Below, piece by piece: positions 1-12,900 of a DNA stretch of 64,000 bases (the first letter of the stretch is position 1; each line of letters starts with the position of its first letter). The stretch is from contig NC_079514.1 of assembly GCF_000801105.2 (NCBI RefSeq), positions 30,305,075-30,369,074 on the forward strand. Direction: 5' to 3'. Both the position numbers and the translations under genes were made by a program. Source of the DNA: Raphanus sativus (lineage: Eukaryota > Streptophyta > Magnoliopsida > Brassicales > Brassicaceae). Under the pieces are notes generated by a model. That model was not told the DNA's origin and made no database searches. It saw only the letters and a list, made by a program, of their open reading frames with translations.

Positions 1-168
1 GATAGTAGAGACTCGAGAAGAATGTATGGACTAAAGATGGACTTCATGTTAAATTAGATTATATTGTTTTCGAGTCTGTACTGTTTTAATATTTGGGGTT
101 ATGTATTCCCTTGTAATTTGCCTTTAAGGGGCCTCTTTTATAAAAAAGAGTGTTGACAAAAAAAAAGA
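1..168 (+). mobile_element. Possible 3' end of a LINE (non-LTR) element
   Basis: The window opens with a short stretch that runs into TTGACA followed by a run of nine A. Such TGAC plus poly(A) ends are typical of plant L1-type 3' termini, and a similar tail follows a recognisable LINE RNase H fragment near 54.16 kb. No coding sequence is visible in this part, so the call rests on the tail only. Confidence 0.3.
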
Positions 169-275
169 TTTGAGATGCATTTCCTAATAGAAATTTTAGT
201 CCACCCTAAACATATTTAAAGAAATAAAAATTAATCCAACGAAATACTAGAGAGAGATGATAGCCTAGCATCGGA

Positions 276-401
276 TCATAGGAGGTTAAGCAAAAAAACT
301 GGATGGATAGCGAAAGCAATAATGGTAGGAGGAAAGTTGTCACCTAGGTAGGAAGCGAGAGCTAGCATGAATACATATGAGAAGTAGCGGTGGGATTTCA
401 T
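276..401 (-). CDS. Small ORF with a signal-peptide-like start, possible exon 1
   Basis: An ATG-started 41-codon frame begins MKSHRYFSYVFMLALASYLG, a basic start followed by a hydrophobic stretch as in a secretory signal peptide. A possible splice donor (G|GTGAC) lies at codon 20, the position where small secreted plant peptides often have their intron. No second exon or cysteine pattern could be found toward lower coordinates. It may be a relic of a secreted peptide gene or a chance frame; I do not recognise a family. Confidence 0.2.
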   Translation of the reverse strand: MKSHRYFSYVFMLALASYLGDNFPPTIIAFAIHPVFLLNLL

Positions 402-1485
402 GGCTTGATTGAAACGTCTCGATTCCTTTATTGTTGAACCGGTATGGCTCAAAATCTAGTACGATGAACGAGAACAGTTTCAGTGAAAATGGCTAATTTA
501 GAGAATAAATGCAAGTAGGGGACGCATGTGGATCAAGACAGAGAGATTGGCCAGGTTAATTATTACTTCATGTGGGCTAAATGGTTTTGCCATCAATCAT
601 GCAAATGGCTCCTTGGACCCTCTCAAAGTTCTTTAATTCAATAGCAATTTATGGAGAACAACACCAAATTAACATAATAGACGAAAATTGTTGAGTGGTG
701 TTTCATGATATTCTAATCTATTCCGACAAAATATAGGACCAAGCTTAAGATCGTATCTATACCAAATAACTTGATTGCTTACAAATAAAACAAAAATATA
801 GTTGATTTACATGCATATTTATTCTATAAATTCTTATGAATATACAAGTTAGTAAGCACAATCACAAATCAATTAATCAACATTCCACACCAACAACTGC
901 ATCGCTGCCGACATGAGTCATACATACATCGTGGTGAGTACGAAAGTCGTAGCTAAACAGTAAACAATCAGAGGCGATGCTAGGTAGAAGACTATGGACC
1001 CATGAATGTGAAACCCTAGTTTTTCAGTTTTTGATCATTTACAGATTTGTTTTTATATTATGTGGCCATGCTTCACCAGCCTTAAAGGAAGACGGGTTTG
1101 CTCTTGGGTCTCGTGAATCATCTTTCTAATTTTCACACACCACTCTACAAAAACAATTGTATACAACCGTAAAACGACTGCAATGTGATTCTAATTATGT
1201 TTCACTGCATCAATGATAAAGTAACGAGAATGACAAATACTTTATTGATAAGAAAAAATCAATTACAAAAAAATAAAGATCACGATCTCATGTCGATCGG
1301 ATCTATGACCTTATCTTCGTCACCATCTAGCAGCTTATATTGCTATGGTCATTATATACAAAAGAAATTTAAGAAAAAAAAGTAAACACATATATGATAT
1401 ATCTTTAAACTAAGTCTTCCATCTTCAGTATTATTTAACGACAAAATTTTGGAAAAAAGATAGAGAGACCGCAGAGTCCTTTCTT
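402..1485. other. Intergenic, no gene recognised
   Basis: No frame here has family-like sequence. The 66-codon frame at 1185-1385 is low complexity and ends in a lysine run. The last 50 bp are the 3' flank of the DUF1216 gene. Confidence 0.5.
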
Positions 1486-2744
1486 CTAGTCCAACTCATC
1501 GGCCTCCTCAGCCCTAATTCTTTCTGCTGTTTTATTACGAGATTGCTCAACACCTCCTTTCTTTTTCTCTACCTTACCATACTTGGTCTGCTGATTCTTG
1601 TTAGCATTATCACTACTTTTTCTTTTGTTTTTGCTGTTTTTATTATCATCACTTCCTCTTTTAGATTTAGCAGAGCCATCACGCCCTTCTTTACCGCCAT
1701 TCTTCTTCTTCTTCTTTGATTCTCCTTTTTTGTTTTTCTTATTATCGCTCCCCTTGTCAGAATTTTTATTACTTTTGGTGGAAGATTTTGTTTCAGCCAA
1801 TATTCGTGGTCCTACAGATTTTTCTTCCTTGCTCTCTTTCTTTGTTTCAGATATAGATGAAGATTTCATGCTAATTTCATCTGCTTTCTTTGCGATTCGA
1901 TTAATTACATTAAGCCATTCTAAGATCCCATCTTTTATTTCTTTTTGTTGTTTTGTGGTTAGTTTTAAGGTTTCCTTCATCTCTGTTTCGTTATTCTTCC
2001 CGCCGGTAATCTTCTCACCAATAGATTGCAACATTTTGACGGTTTCCATGGCTTCAGTTTTCTCCTTTTGTAGCTTATTTACCTAAGCAAACCAAAGGAA
2101 CCAGAACATTTGTTAGGCCATAACTTCTAGGACAAGTCATTTGATTTATAGGTTTTCTCTTTTGTTTTAGGGTTTATATGTTTTGTGTTATGTATATCAA
2201 AAAGAGCAGACTTTCTTTCTATTTCGAATTCGATTCGTCTGGGGTGAAAAGTAAACCAATAGTTGTATATTTCAGTATTAGACTAGAACGTGTCGGTTTA
2301 AATTTATGCATAAACCCTAATAAATTGTATAGAAATTTCTCGGTTTTATGGACAAAACAAATGCATTTGATCACTTACCTTTCCTCCTTTAGATCCATTT
2401 TCATCAGAACCTAGAGCTGATATGGCCTGGAAAAGGCTACCTGCCTTAGCCTTCATGTGAGACTCATGATCCTTCACTTTAGAGACCGAGCATACGCACT
2501 TTGAAAATTCATTAACCTTTTCGAAGAAGTGCCTAACCTTCTCTGTCTTGGCGCATTCTTTTTCGAGGTCGGCCACGAAAGTAGACACAACCTTAACAGT
2601 ATAAAGCTCGACATCACCCACATTTATTGGACCTCCGGTCTGTGGTAAAGCAAGTTTAATTTTTACGTGAGCTGAAGCTACATTGAAGAAGGTTACGGTT
2701 GCAAGAAGGATCGTAAAACATAACAAATTTTGAAATCTTGACAT
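1486..2744 (-). CDS. DUF1216 family secreted protein (2 exons)
   Basis: Two exons join in phase: exon 1 2379-2744 and exon 2 1486-2082, with intron 2083-2378 (GTAAGTG donor, TTAG acceptor), giving 320 residues. The ATG at 2744 is preferred because a 26-residue signal peptide follows at once (hydrophobic FTILLATVTFFNVASA) and a TATA box lies 54-61 bp upstream; the longer frame starts at a TTG. Residues 27-190 resemble DUF1216, a Brassicaceae-restricted family of unknown role often found in tandem and reported mostly from floral tissue. Cysteines sit in KEC and KCVC. The last 130 residues are a charged Lys/Ser/Asn/Asp-rich low-complexity tail. From memory it matches the At5g39870 position. Function is unknown; a secreted or wall-associated role is inference. 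Confidence 0.8.
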
Positions 2745-2797
2745 TTTATGAGAAAAGTATTTTTTTTTTTTGTTTAATCTTTTAAAACTCAAGATTT

Positions 2798-2805
2798 CTT
2801 ATATA
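2798..2805 (-). promoter_or_regulatory. TATA box of the DUF1216 gene
   Basis: TATATAAG on the minus strand, 54-61 bp before the chosen ATG, fits a start of transcription about 30 bp downstream and excludes the upstream in-frame codons as start. Confidence 0.6.
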
Positions 2806-2977
2806 GAACTATGAAAGTACTCTATCTTTAGAATCACGGAAATAAGGGAGTAGCTGAAGATAAATTGGTGGATACAGAGGTGAAAATAAATAGTAAAGAA
2901 CCTACGACTATAATCACCTGTAGTTTTAATGGAGTTTCTCTTCTTTGACGTATTCATCGACAACAAATGGTTATTCT

Positions 2978-3220
2978 TGTTGTAAAACTTGTATTTCTTC
3001 TTATTATTGATGTGCCAATAGGCAACTATATATATACATGTTACAAGGAATAGATAAATGGAAATAGTATTATCCTAATACAAAGCATTAATATGGTAAA
3101 GTCTAAGTCTTCCTTTCTTCCTCATGCGTCTGGTCCGGTTCGGTATTGTCTGTCCGGTACGTCCGTCCGGTACTGTCCGGTACGGTTCAGTTATGTCCGT
3201 CCATCCAATGGTTTATAACA
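2978..3220 (-). repeat. 3' LTR of element 1
   Basis: 243-bp LTR, last in the minus-strand element. It is bounded by TG...CA type ends, the 5-bp repeat ATTCT on the left and the purine tract (plus-strand CTCCCCCTT) at 3221. It contains several CCGGTAC/GTCCGG repeats. Confidence 0.9.
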
Positions 3221-3231
3221 CTCCCCCTTGG

Positions 3232-6200
3232 ACGCCATAACCGTTTCAGAGTTCATAGTGTGCTTCATGTTGCCTCATTAAAACCTTACCAGGAAAACCC
3301 AGTGGGACAAAACCTTGGTGAAGGAAAAAGAGTACAACACACACTACTCCCCCTGATGAATGCATCACTGAAGATGTCTGTGTAAGGACTTGTAAATATT
3401 GATTCAGTGAGCTTGGAGTGTCTGTGTTTCTTTCTCTTAGAATTTCGCAGAAGAACACTTGGACGTACTGTGCCTTATGTCGTCCAACTTATAATATGGT
3501 CGACCATTATGGTCCTTGACCAAAAACGTATGTCTCTTAGACTACTAACCACTTTACTTGGTCGGATCTCATCCATAAGTGTTTATGGATTGTCCTATAG
3601 TATGACCTGGTCGTTTATGGACAGTGAGATATTTCTCTTAAGTACTATCGAAAATGTACTGAACTGGTCGATCCATATTGTGTCATAGACCTTGTCTATA
3701 CACGTCCATAATTTTCTCATGAGTGTCTTAGATCATGACTTGATCAGTGATCATTACTACAATGAGTTTTACATACTCATTAGACTTTGGTTCTATAACC
3801 AAGTACACTCATCGGACCTTATTCTTGGCAATCAATCTTTCTTGCCATATGTACTATCCATACTGATAGTTGATACCTCAAAAGTCATACCACGTTTTGG
3901 GTTAATAAAATTAGTCATCTCTCATGGATGATTCGGCTGGAAAGAAGCCGGACATAGTCTTTGATTTGGTATGGTCTTTGGCGTGAACCATAATGGTTCT
4001 CTTCGCCTTTTGCTGTGACCATCTTATATCTTACTTAGGGTGTGCTGATCTCATACACATACCCACGACTATGGTCTCTGCTATGAGTTATTGCAGTCTT
4101 TATATACATAGTCTTAAGAATCAATCTTGTTTATACACACACACAACCTTTGATGGATGTCTAAGATGTTGTTGGTGTGTTGCTATCAAGCCTTTGTCGT
4201 AGACCATTGGGTCATAGACCATGACCAATCACATGGTGATTGGTACTTCTCTCATACGGCTATATCTGTATATGCAGTCCCATGTCCTTAGTTTGTATGG
4301 ACCTTTGCTAGGCGTGCCTATGGACTACTACATGATAGCTGATCTTTTGAGATCTAGAAATAAACTGTATCAACCTCTCTTTAGGCTGGTTCCAAACACA
4401 AGGGATTTTGTACTTCTTATAAGTATGTATGGACTGAATTGGATTGTTCTTAGACAGATCATTTACTTATACAGCTGCTTAATGATTCAGTCCATGAACA
4501 GCTTAGGAACAATGCTGTTCATTGAGAATTTCTTTTCTCATCTTTATGGTACCTTTATAATATTTGATCCAGTGATCCATATGCTTGCTTACTACGTTTT
4601 TATCTCTTACTTATGACCAGACCTTTGTCAATTTCAAATTTGAGTAGTAGCATCTACCACATAGGAGTATATCTCCTTATAAACTGTTTTTCGGTCTCTG
4701 TGAGTAACCTTGTGTAATCAGCTATGTTCAAATGCTGTAAATAGGCACATGCACGTCTTAGACCACGTGACCATGTCCTTATCTCACGGTTTACTTTCCT
4801 CACATGACCCATTCACTGGTTTTATCACTTGATGGCGTTTTATGGCCAATACGTCCATCTTTCTTTAGTTTAAACCCCACGTCCATTTTATTCTTTGTGA
4901 GTACTCTCGTGGGTTTATGATCCTCGCATTATATCTTATACTCAAGTGCTACTTTCTTTTATGAGTTCTCTTATATGTAAATACATCAGTGGTGTTAACA
5001 CTCTTATATATGGTTCCATTGTGTTCCAGACATGTCCAAATCGATTTGAGATTTCATTATCTAGGACCTTTATTTCCTTGCAGTTTGGCGTCCCAAACTA
5101 CATGGTCTGGTACCTTAGATGGTTAGCTGGCCAGCCTTATCTCCATGTCCGGACTGGTTCCCTTTTGAACTCGGATTTATATCATTCTGTGCACCTTTTC
5201 ATTTCTTTCTATCCGACGTTCCTTTATCTTATGGAACACTTTGGTCTATCTTGTATAGACTCTGTAGCAACTTGATTGTGTCTCTTAGGACATCAAATTT
5301 CGTGGTGCATAAGCTGGTATGATATTTAGTCATTCTTTTCTTTCCTTTTGGGTCAATGTGTCTGGCATCTAGTTCTGCTAGCTTTTGCATTATTTGATCA
5401 CATTCTTTGGACGTCTTAGATTATATTTCTAGTCCGAGGATCTTGCCAAGACAATGATGGTTAATACCAATCTCTTACTCTTTATCCAGCTTATAGCTTT
5501 CTCACTTTTGATGTTGGACAGTCGGATTACTCATGCAATCCGTGAACCTGGCCATTTAATCTTATCACCCATATTTGGCTCAAGGTTTCATATAAATTCG
5601 TGGGAGAAAGTCATACTCCTATCCAACATATATTCCCAATTCTTATCTCAGTTTCTATCTTAGAAAGCACATATGAATGTGGTGGTTAAATCTATTTAAG
5701 ATTTCATATGTCTGGTCGTGACCCGTATTCAATCTGAGATGGGAATATCTATGCTCACTATATGGCCTGATGCATATTGTCTTTACACATGTATATCAGT
5801 GTGTTCCCAAGCATTAGGTTGTGGCCTTTGTATTATAGGAAATCGGCCAAATGATTGTCCATGGTTCTGTTCTCGACCCGGTCGGTTTCATCGTCCGTGG
5901 TATGGTCGTATGAACATTGTTGACCGCGTCCACGTCATGTCCATCCATCCCGGTCTCGACCGGATGGTTTATCATGATGGACGTGGCTTGTCTTTGTATT
6001 AATTTACCATGGTCATAGACCATGTCCCACGGATCATGTTCATGTTTTTATAGTATGGTCATGTACCACACGGGTGTGTATTCTCCCCCTCATGAACATG
6101 CTATAAACCATTATGCCATTTCATGATACTTGGGACAGTTAAGCCTAATGAGCTTCCCTTGTGTACATGTTTCACAACGTGAGATTCTATGGGATAACTC

Positions 6201-6700
6201 TTTTGTGCCTTTCAATTATTTGCATCAAGTTTGGATCGATCCGGATGGCTAGTCCGGTCATGCCATTAAGTGTAATTTTGTATGGTTAACCAACTGGTTA
6301 CCATGGCTCTTTTGCCTCTCATCATACTGATCTTAGCATAGTATTAATCAGTAGAGTATATATGTATAGTCTTGACCACTTTCTTATAAGGCCTTAGGCG
6401 ATTTTTCTTTCAAAATCTGTAGGAACCTTTTGTTCTCTTTTGCCCATTGTTTCTATATGGAAACCATTTCTTGTTAGTACTCAATGGGCACGAAATTGGG
6501 TGTATATAATGCCCTTCAGGCAATGCCTTGGCTGTGGTCTAACTATCCTTCTAGAACAAGATTTATTGGGAGAATTTTATTTTTATTTTTCGTGGATATT
6601 TTTATACTTTGTAATTCTAAGATAAATAAAAATTATTCAATAAATAAAATTCCAATAAAGGTTTTCATAAAAAACACCAAATCATATAACATAATAAGAT
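3232..6700 (-). pseudogene. Decayed Copia pol region of element 1
   Basis: The minus strand has no long open frame, but a conceptual reading at about 5340-5660 resembles the C-terminal part of Copia integrase: a GNI/GFES-like start, a YLEP/LSQIW-like stretch and a DPRT motif, with many stops. A second tract CTCCCCCTGA at about 3351 repeats the purine-tract motif. The protease, reverse transcriptase and RNase H parts cannot be recognised with confidence. Decay is far greater than LTR divergence allows if it all happened after insertion. Confidence 0.5.
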
Positions 6701-6751
6701 TTAAAGTAAAACAAACAAACAAAGCAAAATTTCAGGATGTCAAATGGCCTT

Positions 6752-7372
6752 TTAGCCTATGGTCAAGCCGGCCACTCCAACTGTCACTTTGGATGTGGCT
6801 TCCTCGGATTTATTATCTCTTTCATCACAATCTGCTTCATAACCACTCATCTCATTCTTTATTTGATTCATCCACTCTCTTTGTAATAAGTATGAAAACA
6901 GATCATTGTATGTGGTGAAACATTTCTCTCTATGATGTAAAAATAGATCTCTTGGATCTGCTGTAGAGAATGTCTTTTCAAGTAATTCCTCATTTGTTAA
7001 CTTTTCACCACATAATATCAGGTTATGAGCTATTTCGGACATGGTATAATTATATTCTTCCACGGACCCATAGTCCCGGAATCTGAGGCCCATCCACTCA
7101 TGCCTTATCTTTGGTAATAACACCTTAGTGTATCTGGATATTAATTATGTCCAGAGGCATCGGGGGCTCTCTATATCTCGGTACTGATTTCTCAGTTCCT
7201 CAATGAGATGATGGCTCATTACTGTTAATGCCATTTCGTTCTTTGTTCCATGATCATCCTTGATGATACATTTCCCAAGACCCTTTGTCCATAGTATATA
7301 TGAGATATTCATTGTCCATCCTAGATAATTTTCTCCAGAAATTTCTAGGGTATCATAATCCAAGGTTGACAT
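6752..7372 (-). pseudogene. Copia gag relic (UBN2-like) with in-frame stop
   Basis: The frame starts at ATG 7372 (MSTLDYDTLEISGENYLGW), the usual opening of Copia-type gag, and continues after a TAA at 7145-7147 in the same frame through KIRHEWMGLRF, YGSVEEYN and EIAHNLILCGEKLTNEE to 6752, matching the UBN2 gag domain. No CCHC zinc knuckle is found behind it. One nonsense codon breaks it, so no full Gag can be made. Confidence 0.7.
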
Positions 7373-8442
7373 CTGAATCATATCAATCAATCAATCAATC
7401 AATTCTTAGAATTCATGCATTCAAATAATCAATCAAACATGAAAATAATTTTAGAAATTTTATCACTCAATATATCAATGGTTCACACCAACCAAAACAA
7501 AAATTTCTAACAAGTATTAATCAATCAACATGAAATATCCCTTTAAGCAATCAATGATCAATGGTGAGCATTCTAGCAATATTCCTATTTCAAATTCAGT
7601 ATAGAATATGCAATTTAACATAAGCTGAAAACTTTTCAGAAAAGGAAATTTTTTTATAAAAGGAAACTTTCTATTTTTTTTTTCAGAAAATGAAACTTTC
7701 TATTTTTTTCAGAAAAGAAAACTTTCTATTTTTTCAGAAAATGAAATTTTCCATTTTAGCAGAAAGGAAATTTCAACAAATCAATAATTCAGATTTCAGT
7801 TTATAGAATTTATAGTTTATGAAATCGACCAAGATGGGTTTAAGGGGTGATCGATTTCTATTGGCTCCGATTGATCATTCAGATCATAAGGTTTTCGAGA
7901 TCCAAGAACACTTAGTGTTTTGGTTTTAATTGATTTAATCAATCTCTTATTGAATAAGGAATATTTGTGCTTCTAACAACCTAATGACCGTTTGATCTAG
8001 CAACTTAACGGGAGAACTAAACCAAATCATAATTCCTCAAATTTATTTAAGGATTCAATTGTCCTAGGTTTTTAGGTTCATCAAATTTTAATGTTCAATC
8101 CTTTAACAAACAACCAAATTTGTTTTGATATGGTTCCGATCCAAAGGGTGTTTCAGATTTTATTTACCTTTAGATTGGAGAGAATCTGAAACTGGACCAC
8201 CTAGAGAGAGGAGAGAAAACCGCGAACGGCTTGAACGTCTATCGCGAGCAAGGAACGGGCTGATCGGATCGTCCGGAACCTCTACCGGCTGTTGGATGAA
8301 CTGTCGGATCGTCTGGTGGCTTATCGGGTGCTGATCAATTCGTCGGATGGTCAGGTATATGTGCTGGTCGGATGAGAATGGAAAGACAGCTAGGGTTTCC
8401 TTTAGTAAAAAGGAAATTGTCAACGCGGATTGAAACGGAGGT

Positions 8443-8780
8443 GGAGAACGCGTCTGAAGTCGGATTGAGACGAGGTTTGCGGCGCGGGATTCTTCTCGTC
8501 GAGAGCTTCAATTTGATATATGGAACGTCGGCTAAATCCTTATAGTTTGAGAGATACGTCGATTTGAAGTTGCGTCCGAATTAGGGTTTTGAATCAAGTT
8601 GACGGCGCTTCTTGTAATAGCTCGTGAGAACGCGTCCGGTATCGGATTGCGATGAGGTTGACGGCGTTGGATTCGTCTCGTCGAGATCTTGAATTTGATA
8701 GGTGGCTCGTCGTCTGGATCCGTCGGGTTGAGGAGATACGGTGTTTTGAAGTTTCGTCTGATTTCTAGGGTTTATGGTGG
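8443..8780. repeat. Imperfect tandem repeat in the leader of element 1
   Basis: Two GC-richer units of roughly 150-180 bp (from about 8443 and about 8630) share the order GAACGCGTC, CGGATTG, CTCGTCGAGA, TTGATA, GAGATACG, TTTGAAGT and TAGGGTTT. The leader of element 2 has no counterpart; it holds AT-rich repeats instead. Confidence 0.6.
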
Positions 8781-8843
8781 TTGCTGGGAAAAAAGGTTTC
8801 GAAATTCACTCAGAGTTTTCTCAGAGCTCTCGTGCTGATAACG

Positions 8844-9086
8844 TGTTGTAAAACTTGTATTTCTTCTTATTATTGATGTGCCAATAGGCAACTATATATA
8901 TACATGTTACAAGGAATAGATAAATGGAAATAGTATTATCCTAATACAAAGCATTAATATGGTAAAGTCTAAGTCTTCCTTTCTTCCTCATGCGTCTGGT
9001 CCGGTTCGGTATTGTCTGTCCGGTACGTCCGTCCGGTACTGTCCGGTACGGTTCAGTTATGTCCGTCCATCCAATGGTTTATAACA
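8844..9086 (-). repeat. 5' LTR of element 1
   Basis: Second LTR copy, no difference seen from 2978-3220. The ATTCT repeat follows at 9087. Confidence 0.9.
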
Positions 9087-9091
9087 ATTCT

Positions 9092-9951
9092 ATTATTTTT
9101 AATGGAATTCTTCGCAATATAATTTAACATTAAAAACATGTTCACCACTGAAAAATGACATGTGGACTGATAATTTATCATTGTCAAAAATGACCAAAAC
9201 TTGAATTTAAATGCAAATCGATAGTCTAAATTCAATCATTTGCAAAAGTATAAAATCTAAAAAGCTAGTATAATTACGATTATAAATCCAGAGAAATTTT
9301 ATTCTACACGGAGATTTCTCGAGACATTTACTTATGTATTTAATATTAAAATTAATTTATAAAATTTTGAAAATTTTTTGATGAAAAATAAATTGAAATC
9401 ATGTAAATATAATCAATTTATCATGATCATTTAAATTTAATTGAAATAATTATTTTTCACATAGATGAGTGAATATAGATGGTAAGTCATGAGTATACAT
9501 TGGTTCAAAATTTGGTAACATATGCTCAAGTGTTGTTAAAAATTGTAGGGTTAAATTTTGGGATCTTAAATATTTATTTTGAAATTAAAATTTGGCATAT
9601 AAGTGTTTAGTTGTGTATATATATACTATTATTTGAGAATTGATTTTTCTTATTTGTCACATCCTCCATGATTTTAGTTAATTTTTTTACTTTTCATATT
9701 TTCCATGATTTTAGAAAAAGTGAATTTGCTTACTTGTTATCTTCTCCATGATTTTGGTTAATTTTGTTATTTTTCATATCTTCCTCGATTTTAGGATAAT
9801 TCATTAGTTTAATTAATATTATTATTTTAAAATATATTTTGAAATATATATATTTATATGATATTTAAGATAATTAATAAACATTAACCTGTGTTACTGA
9901 TATATATACTATTATTTTAAAATAATAATAATTATTATGATATTTAGGACA
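9092..9951. other. AT-rich intergenic DNA
   Basis: Very AT-rich, with an imperfect repeat of a TCTTCCATGATTTTAG-like segment about every 60 bp at 9650-9800. No gene recognised. Confidence 0.5.
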
Positions 9952-12900
9952 TCTATACTATACTAAAAGGAAGATATCCTCAAAAGAGAGACATGCCACA
10001 TCAGATTAAAAAATCTTCCAATCAGATACCTTCAAATTGCCATGTCACACATGTTTTTAGTCTTCACAGAAAAACAGGTCATTATAGGCTTGGCTTCGAA
10101 CAATAAAACAATTCGAGATGACATATCCCTTCGCATCCCTGCCAATTGTAGTTACCACATATCACTCTGTATCATTTCACTATACTCTTTATTCCTTTAT
10201 TTATTGTTTCGTTTCACCTCCTTTTGCTCTCCTCCTATATAATGCTATGGCATGAAATCCACAAGAAAATAAAGCCATTGCCATGAAATCCAAGGAAAGT
10301 CAACCGTCTCCAGGTATGAGGGTTTTATACCAAAGCTTCTTTATCTGTAAGAGGTGTTTGCTTATGTTGATAATATGCAAATTTTTGCAGTATGTTTGGC
10401 ACTTGCCTTACTGGATATCAGAGCTTGCAAAGTGAGTATAATCTCAAGAATGCTTTGAAAGATGAGTTATCTTCCTGTGTAGAGATCACCCATGTTTATA
10501 TTCCATTAGACTTTCACGGCCGACTTTCTTTCCCCAAGTTCGTGACTTCATCCTTCTTCCAATTCGTGATAACTGCTGTGAATTTATTTACCTAATTTTT
10601 TTCTTTTACATATGCAATTACATTTCATTGCATGTGTTCAAAGGTTTGGAAATCCTTCACAAAAAGATCCATGATTTCCTATCTTCATCCGTACATAAAT
10701 TTGCTCATGACTCTTGATTTGATTTCAAAAGTGAAACGTCTCTCATGAATTTTTTTTTTAATTATCGTAGCTCATTGTATCAAGATTCACATGATCAAAA
10801 GTATGAAGAAGGTAAGAAATTATCTCTCATCTGGTGTGATAACTCAACTTATAGAAAGAGGCACTTTTGAAATGTTTTTCAATTCAGTCTACGTGATAAT
10901 ATTTGTTAGTAGCTTCACACTACCACTCCAAGGGTTAAGTTAAAACCAGCAAGTAAAGAAAAAAGCTGGTAAGCTTCAAATCCAAAATTTTATATGTTTC
11001 AGTTGTTCTGTTGCAATATAATAAAATTAACAATAGTTCTTATTTCCACTATATAATTTTGTCTACTTTGAAAGGAATATGGTCACTTAATTTTAATATC
11101 TTGGAAGACATATTACGAGGACTCTAAGCTATAAAATATGTAGTGTTGCATTACATGGCGTGCTATTTTGAAAGTGTTCTGAACTTGAGCCATTTAGAAA
11201 CCCATTTAGACAAGCCATTTTTACTGATTCCAACACCGTATGATTCTAAATTCTTGAATTAATATATTTCCTTTGATTCAAAAAAATATCGTAGATAATA
11301 CTCTAGAAAATCTGCAGGAACAGTAACATTTAGATTTTGAGAGGCGTAAAGAATACGCAGGAACAGAGACAGAGAGATTACATTTGGTGGCAGAGGTGAG
11401 AAGCTGCAGAGAAGACAGAGACCGAGAGAGTCACCTTTGGGTGGCCAAGTTATCTTGAGAAGAAAAGAAGAGAGGCTCAAGAGATACAACATACAAGGGA
11501 ATGATCAACAAAATTTGGAGGAACAGAAACGAATAGATACTGACTAGGGAGATTCTCTTGCATCTGGCAAGGAGAATGGTCTTAGTTTTGGTTTACTGAT
11601 TTTAATCACTTGTGATCCTGAGTCGTGGAACTAGATGGTTCATGAAGACTATATCTTAGAGAATCTCAGCGATGGTGGTCATTATACTCTATATAACAAC
11701 ATGCATGTGAGAAACGAAGTGGTTCAAATCAAAACCAGAACTGACGATTGAAAGAAAAGTGGGAACAGAGTAACCATACACCTCAAATAGAATACTCAAC
11801 TGATTACTTTAGACGCAATAAACTGATTTGCAGTAAAAAATTAAGTTGCTTATGGTCTATTTTTACTATAAATAAGGACATTTATAGTTGCACAAAAAAA
11901 ATAAGGACATTTATAAGTTTTGAGGTGATCAAACTTCTCTCACTTCAACTAACAAAGTTGGTGAATATGAGTTTAGATACAGCATATTCAGATGCACATG
12001 ATATCATAACTCTCATACTGGCACGAAGAAATAAAATGACTCAAACTATGATTTTGTACATTACTCACTTTATTAGTCATATTTTCATGTTTTAAAGAAT
12101 TTTTCGTCGTTGACCAAAAAAAAGAATTTTTCGAAATCATAAGGTCAAAAGTGTATAAAACAATATTTTCTATCTTGGAATTCAATAATTTTTAAGACAA
12201 AACAAATTTTAAATCAATTATATAGCTAATAATTGTTGAATATAAAAGCCTAAATTATCTAAGATTAAGAGTACATAAATTATAACTAAAAACTAATTAA
12301 CTTATATTTATCATTCTAATCATATATGATTCCAATAATAAAACTACAGTAGAACCTCTATAAATTCATAATGCCGGGACTTGGAAATTTTATTAATTTA
12401 TATAGATATTAATTTACAAAAATTTCCTTATATAGATTTCTTATTTTAAGATATATTTATTCTAAAATAAAAATATGATTTTAGTATATAGACATTAATT
12501 GTGTCTTTTTTGAAATTTTACATTTATGTTAATGTTATTATATTATATGGTGTATATAATATATATTTCATAGAACTTAAATGTTGTTTAAGATATAATA
12601 CTATATTCTGATCCGCCCTTTTATATTTTTTGTTTTATATTTTTTTAGAAATTTAATTTTTATATTTGCATATTTAGTTATATTTTTATTTTTCTTTGTA
12701 TAATATTTATCTTAAATGATTAATAAAAAGTTTTAATAATAATATTAAAATAGTTGAACTACACATATATTAATATGTCATGTTTCTGTTTTAATATTAT
12801 TGATTTTGATAAAAACAATTGTACAAAAAATTGTACATATTTTTACGTTAATTGATAAATATATATTTTGTGAAATATTATATGTTTATATGAATATAAT

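Larger units (their letters stand above)
2978..9086 (-). mobile_element. Complete Copia-type LTR retrotransposon 1, coding region decayed
   Basis: Two 243-bp direct repeats (2978-3220 and 8844-9086) look identical base for base, begin TGTTGTAAAAC and end TTTATAACA on the plus strand, and are flanked by the 5-bp target duplication ATTCT (2973-2977 and 9087-9091). In minus orientation the purine tract AAGGGGGAG ends against the 3' LTR and CGTTATCAGCACGAGAG follows the 5' LTR at the primer-site position; this does not match the usual initiator-Met primer site. Inside are a gag with an in-frame stop and a pol region full of stops. Identical LTRs mean very recent insertion, so a partner element probably supplied the proteins. 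The internal region has more than 1.4 kb of leader before gag. Confidence 0.9.

Noticed and set aside
1598..2086. 162-codon plus-strand frame rich in Leu/Phe/Ser
   Set aside because: It is the antisense shadow of the Lys/Ser-rich second exon of the DUF1216 gene.
8125..8423. Arg-rich and complementary frames in the leader of element 1
   Set aside because: Overlapping frames on both strands of a GC-richer leader with no family pattern.
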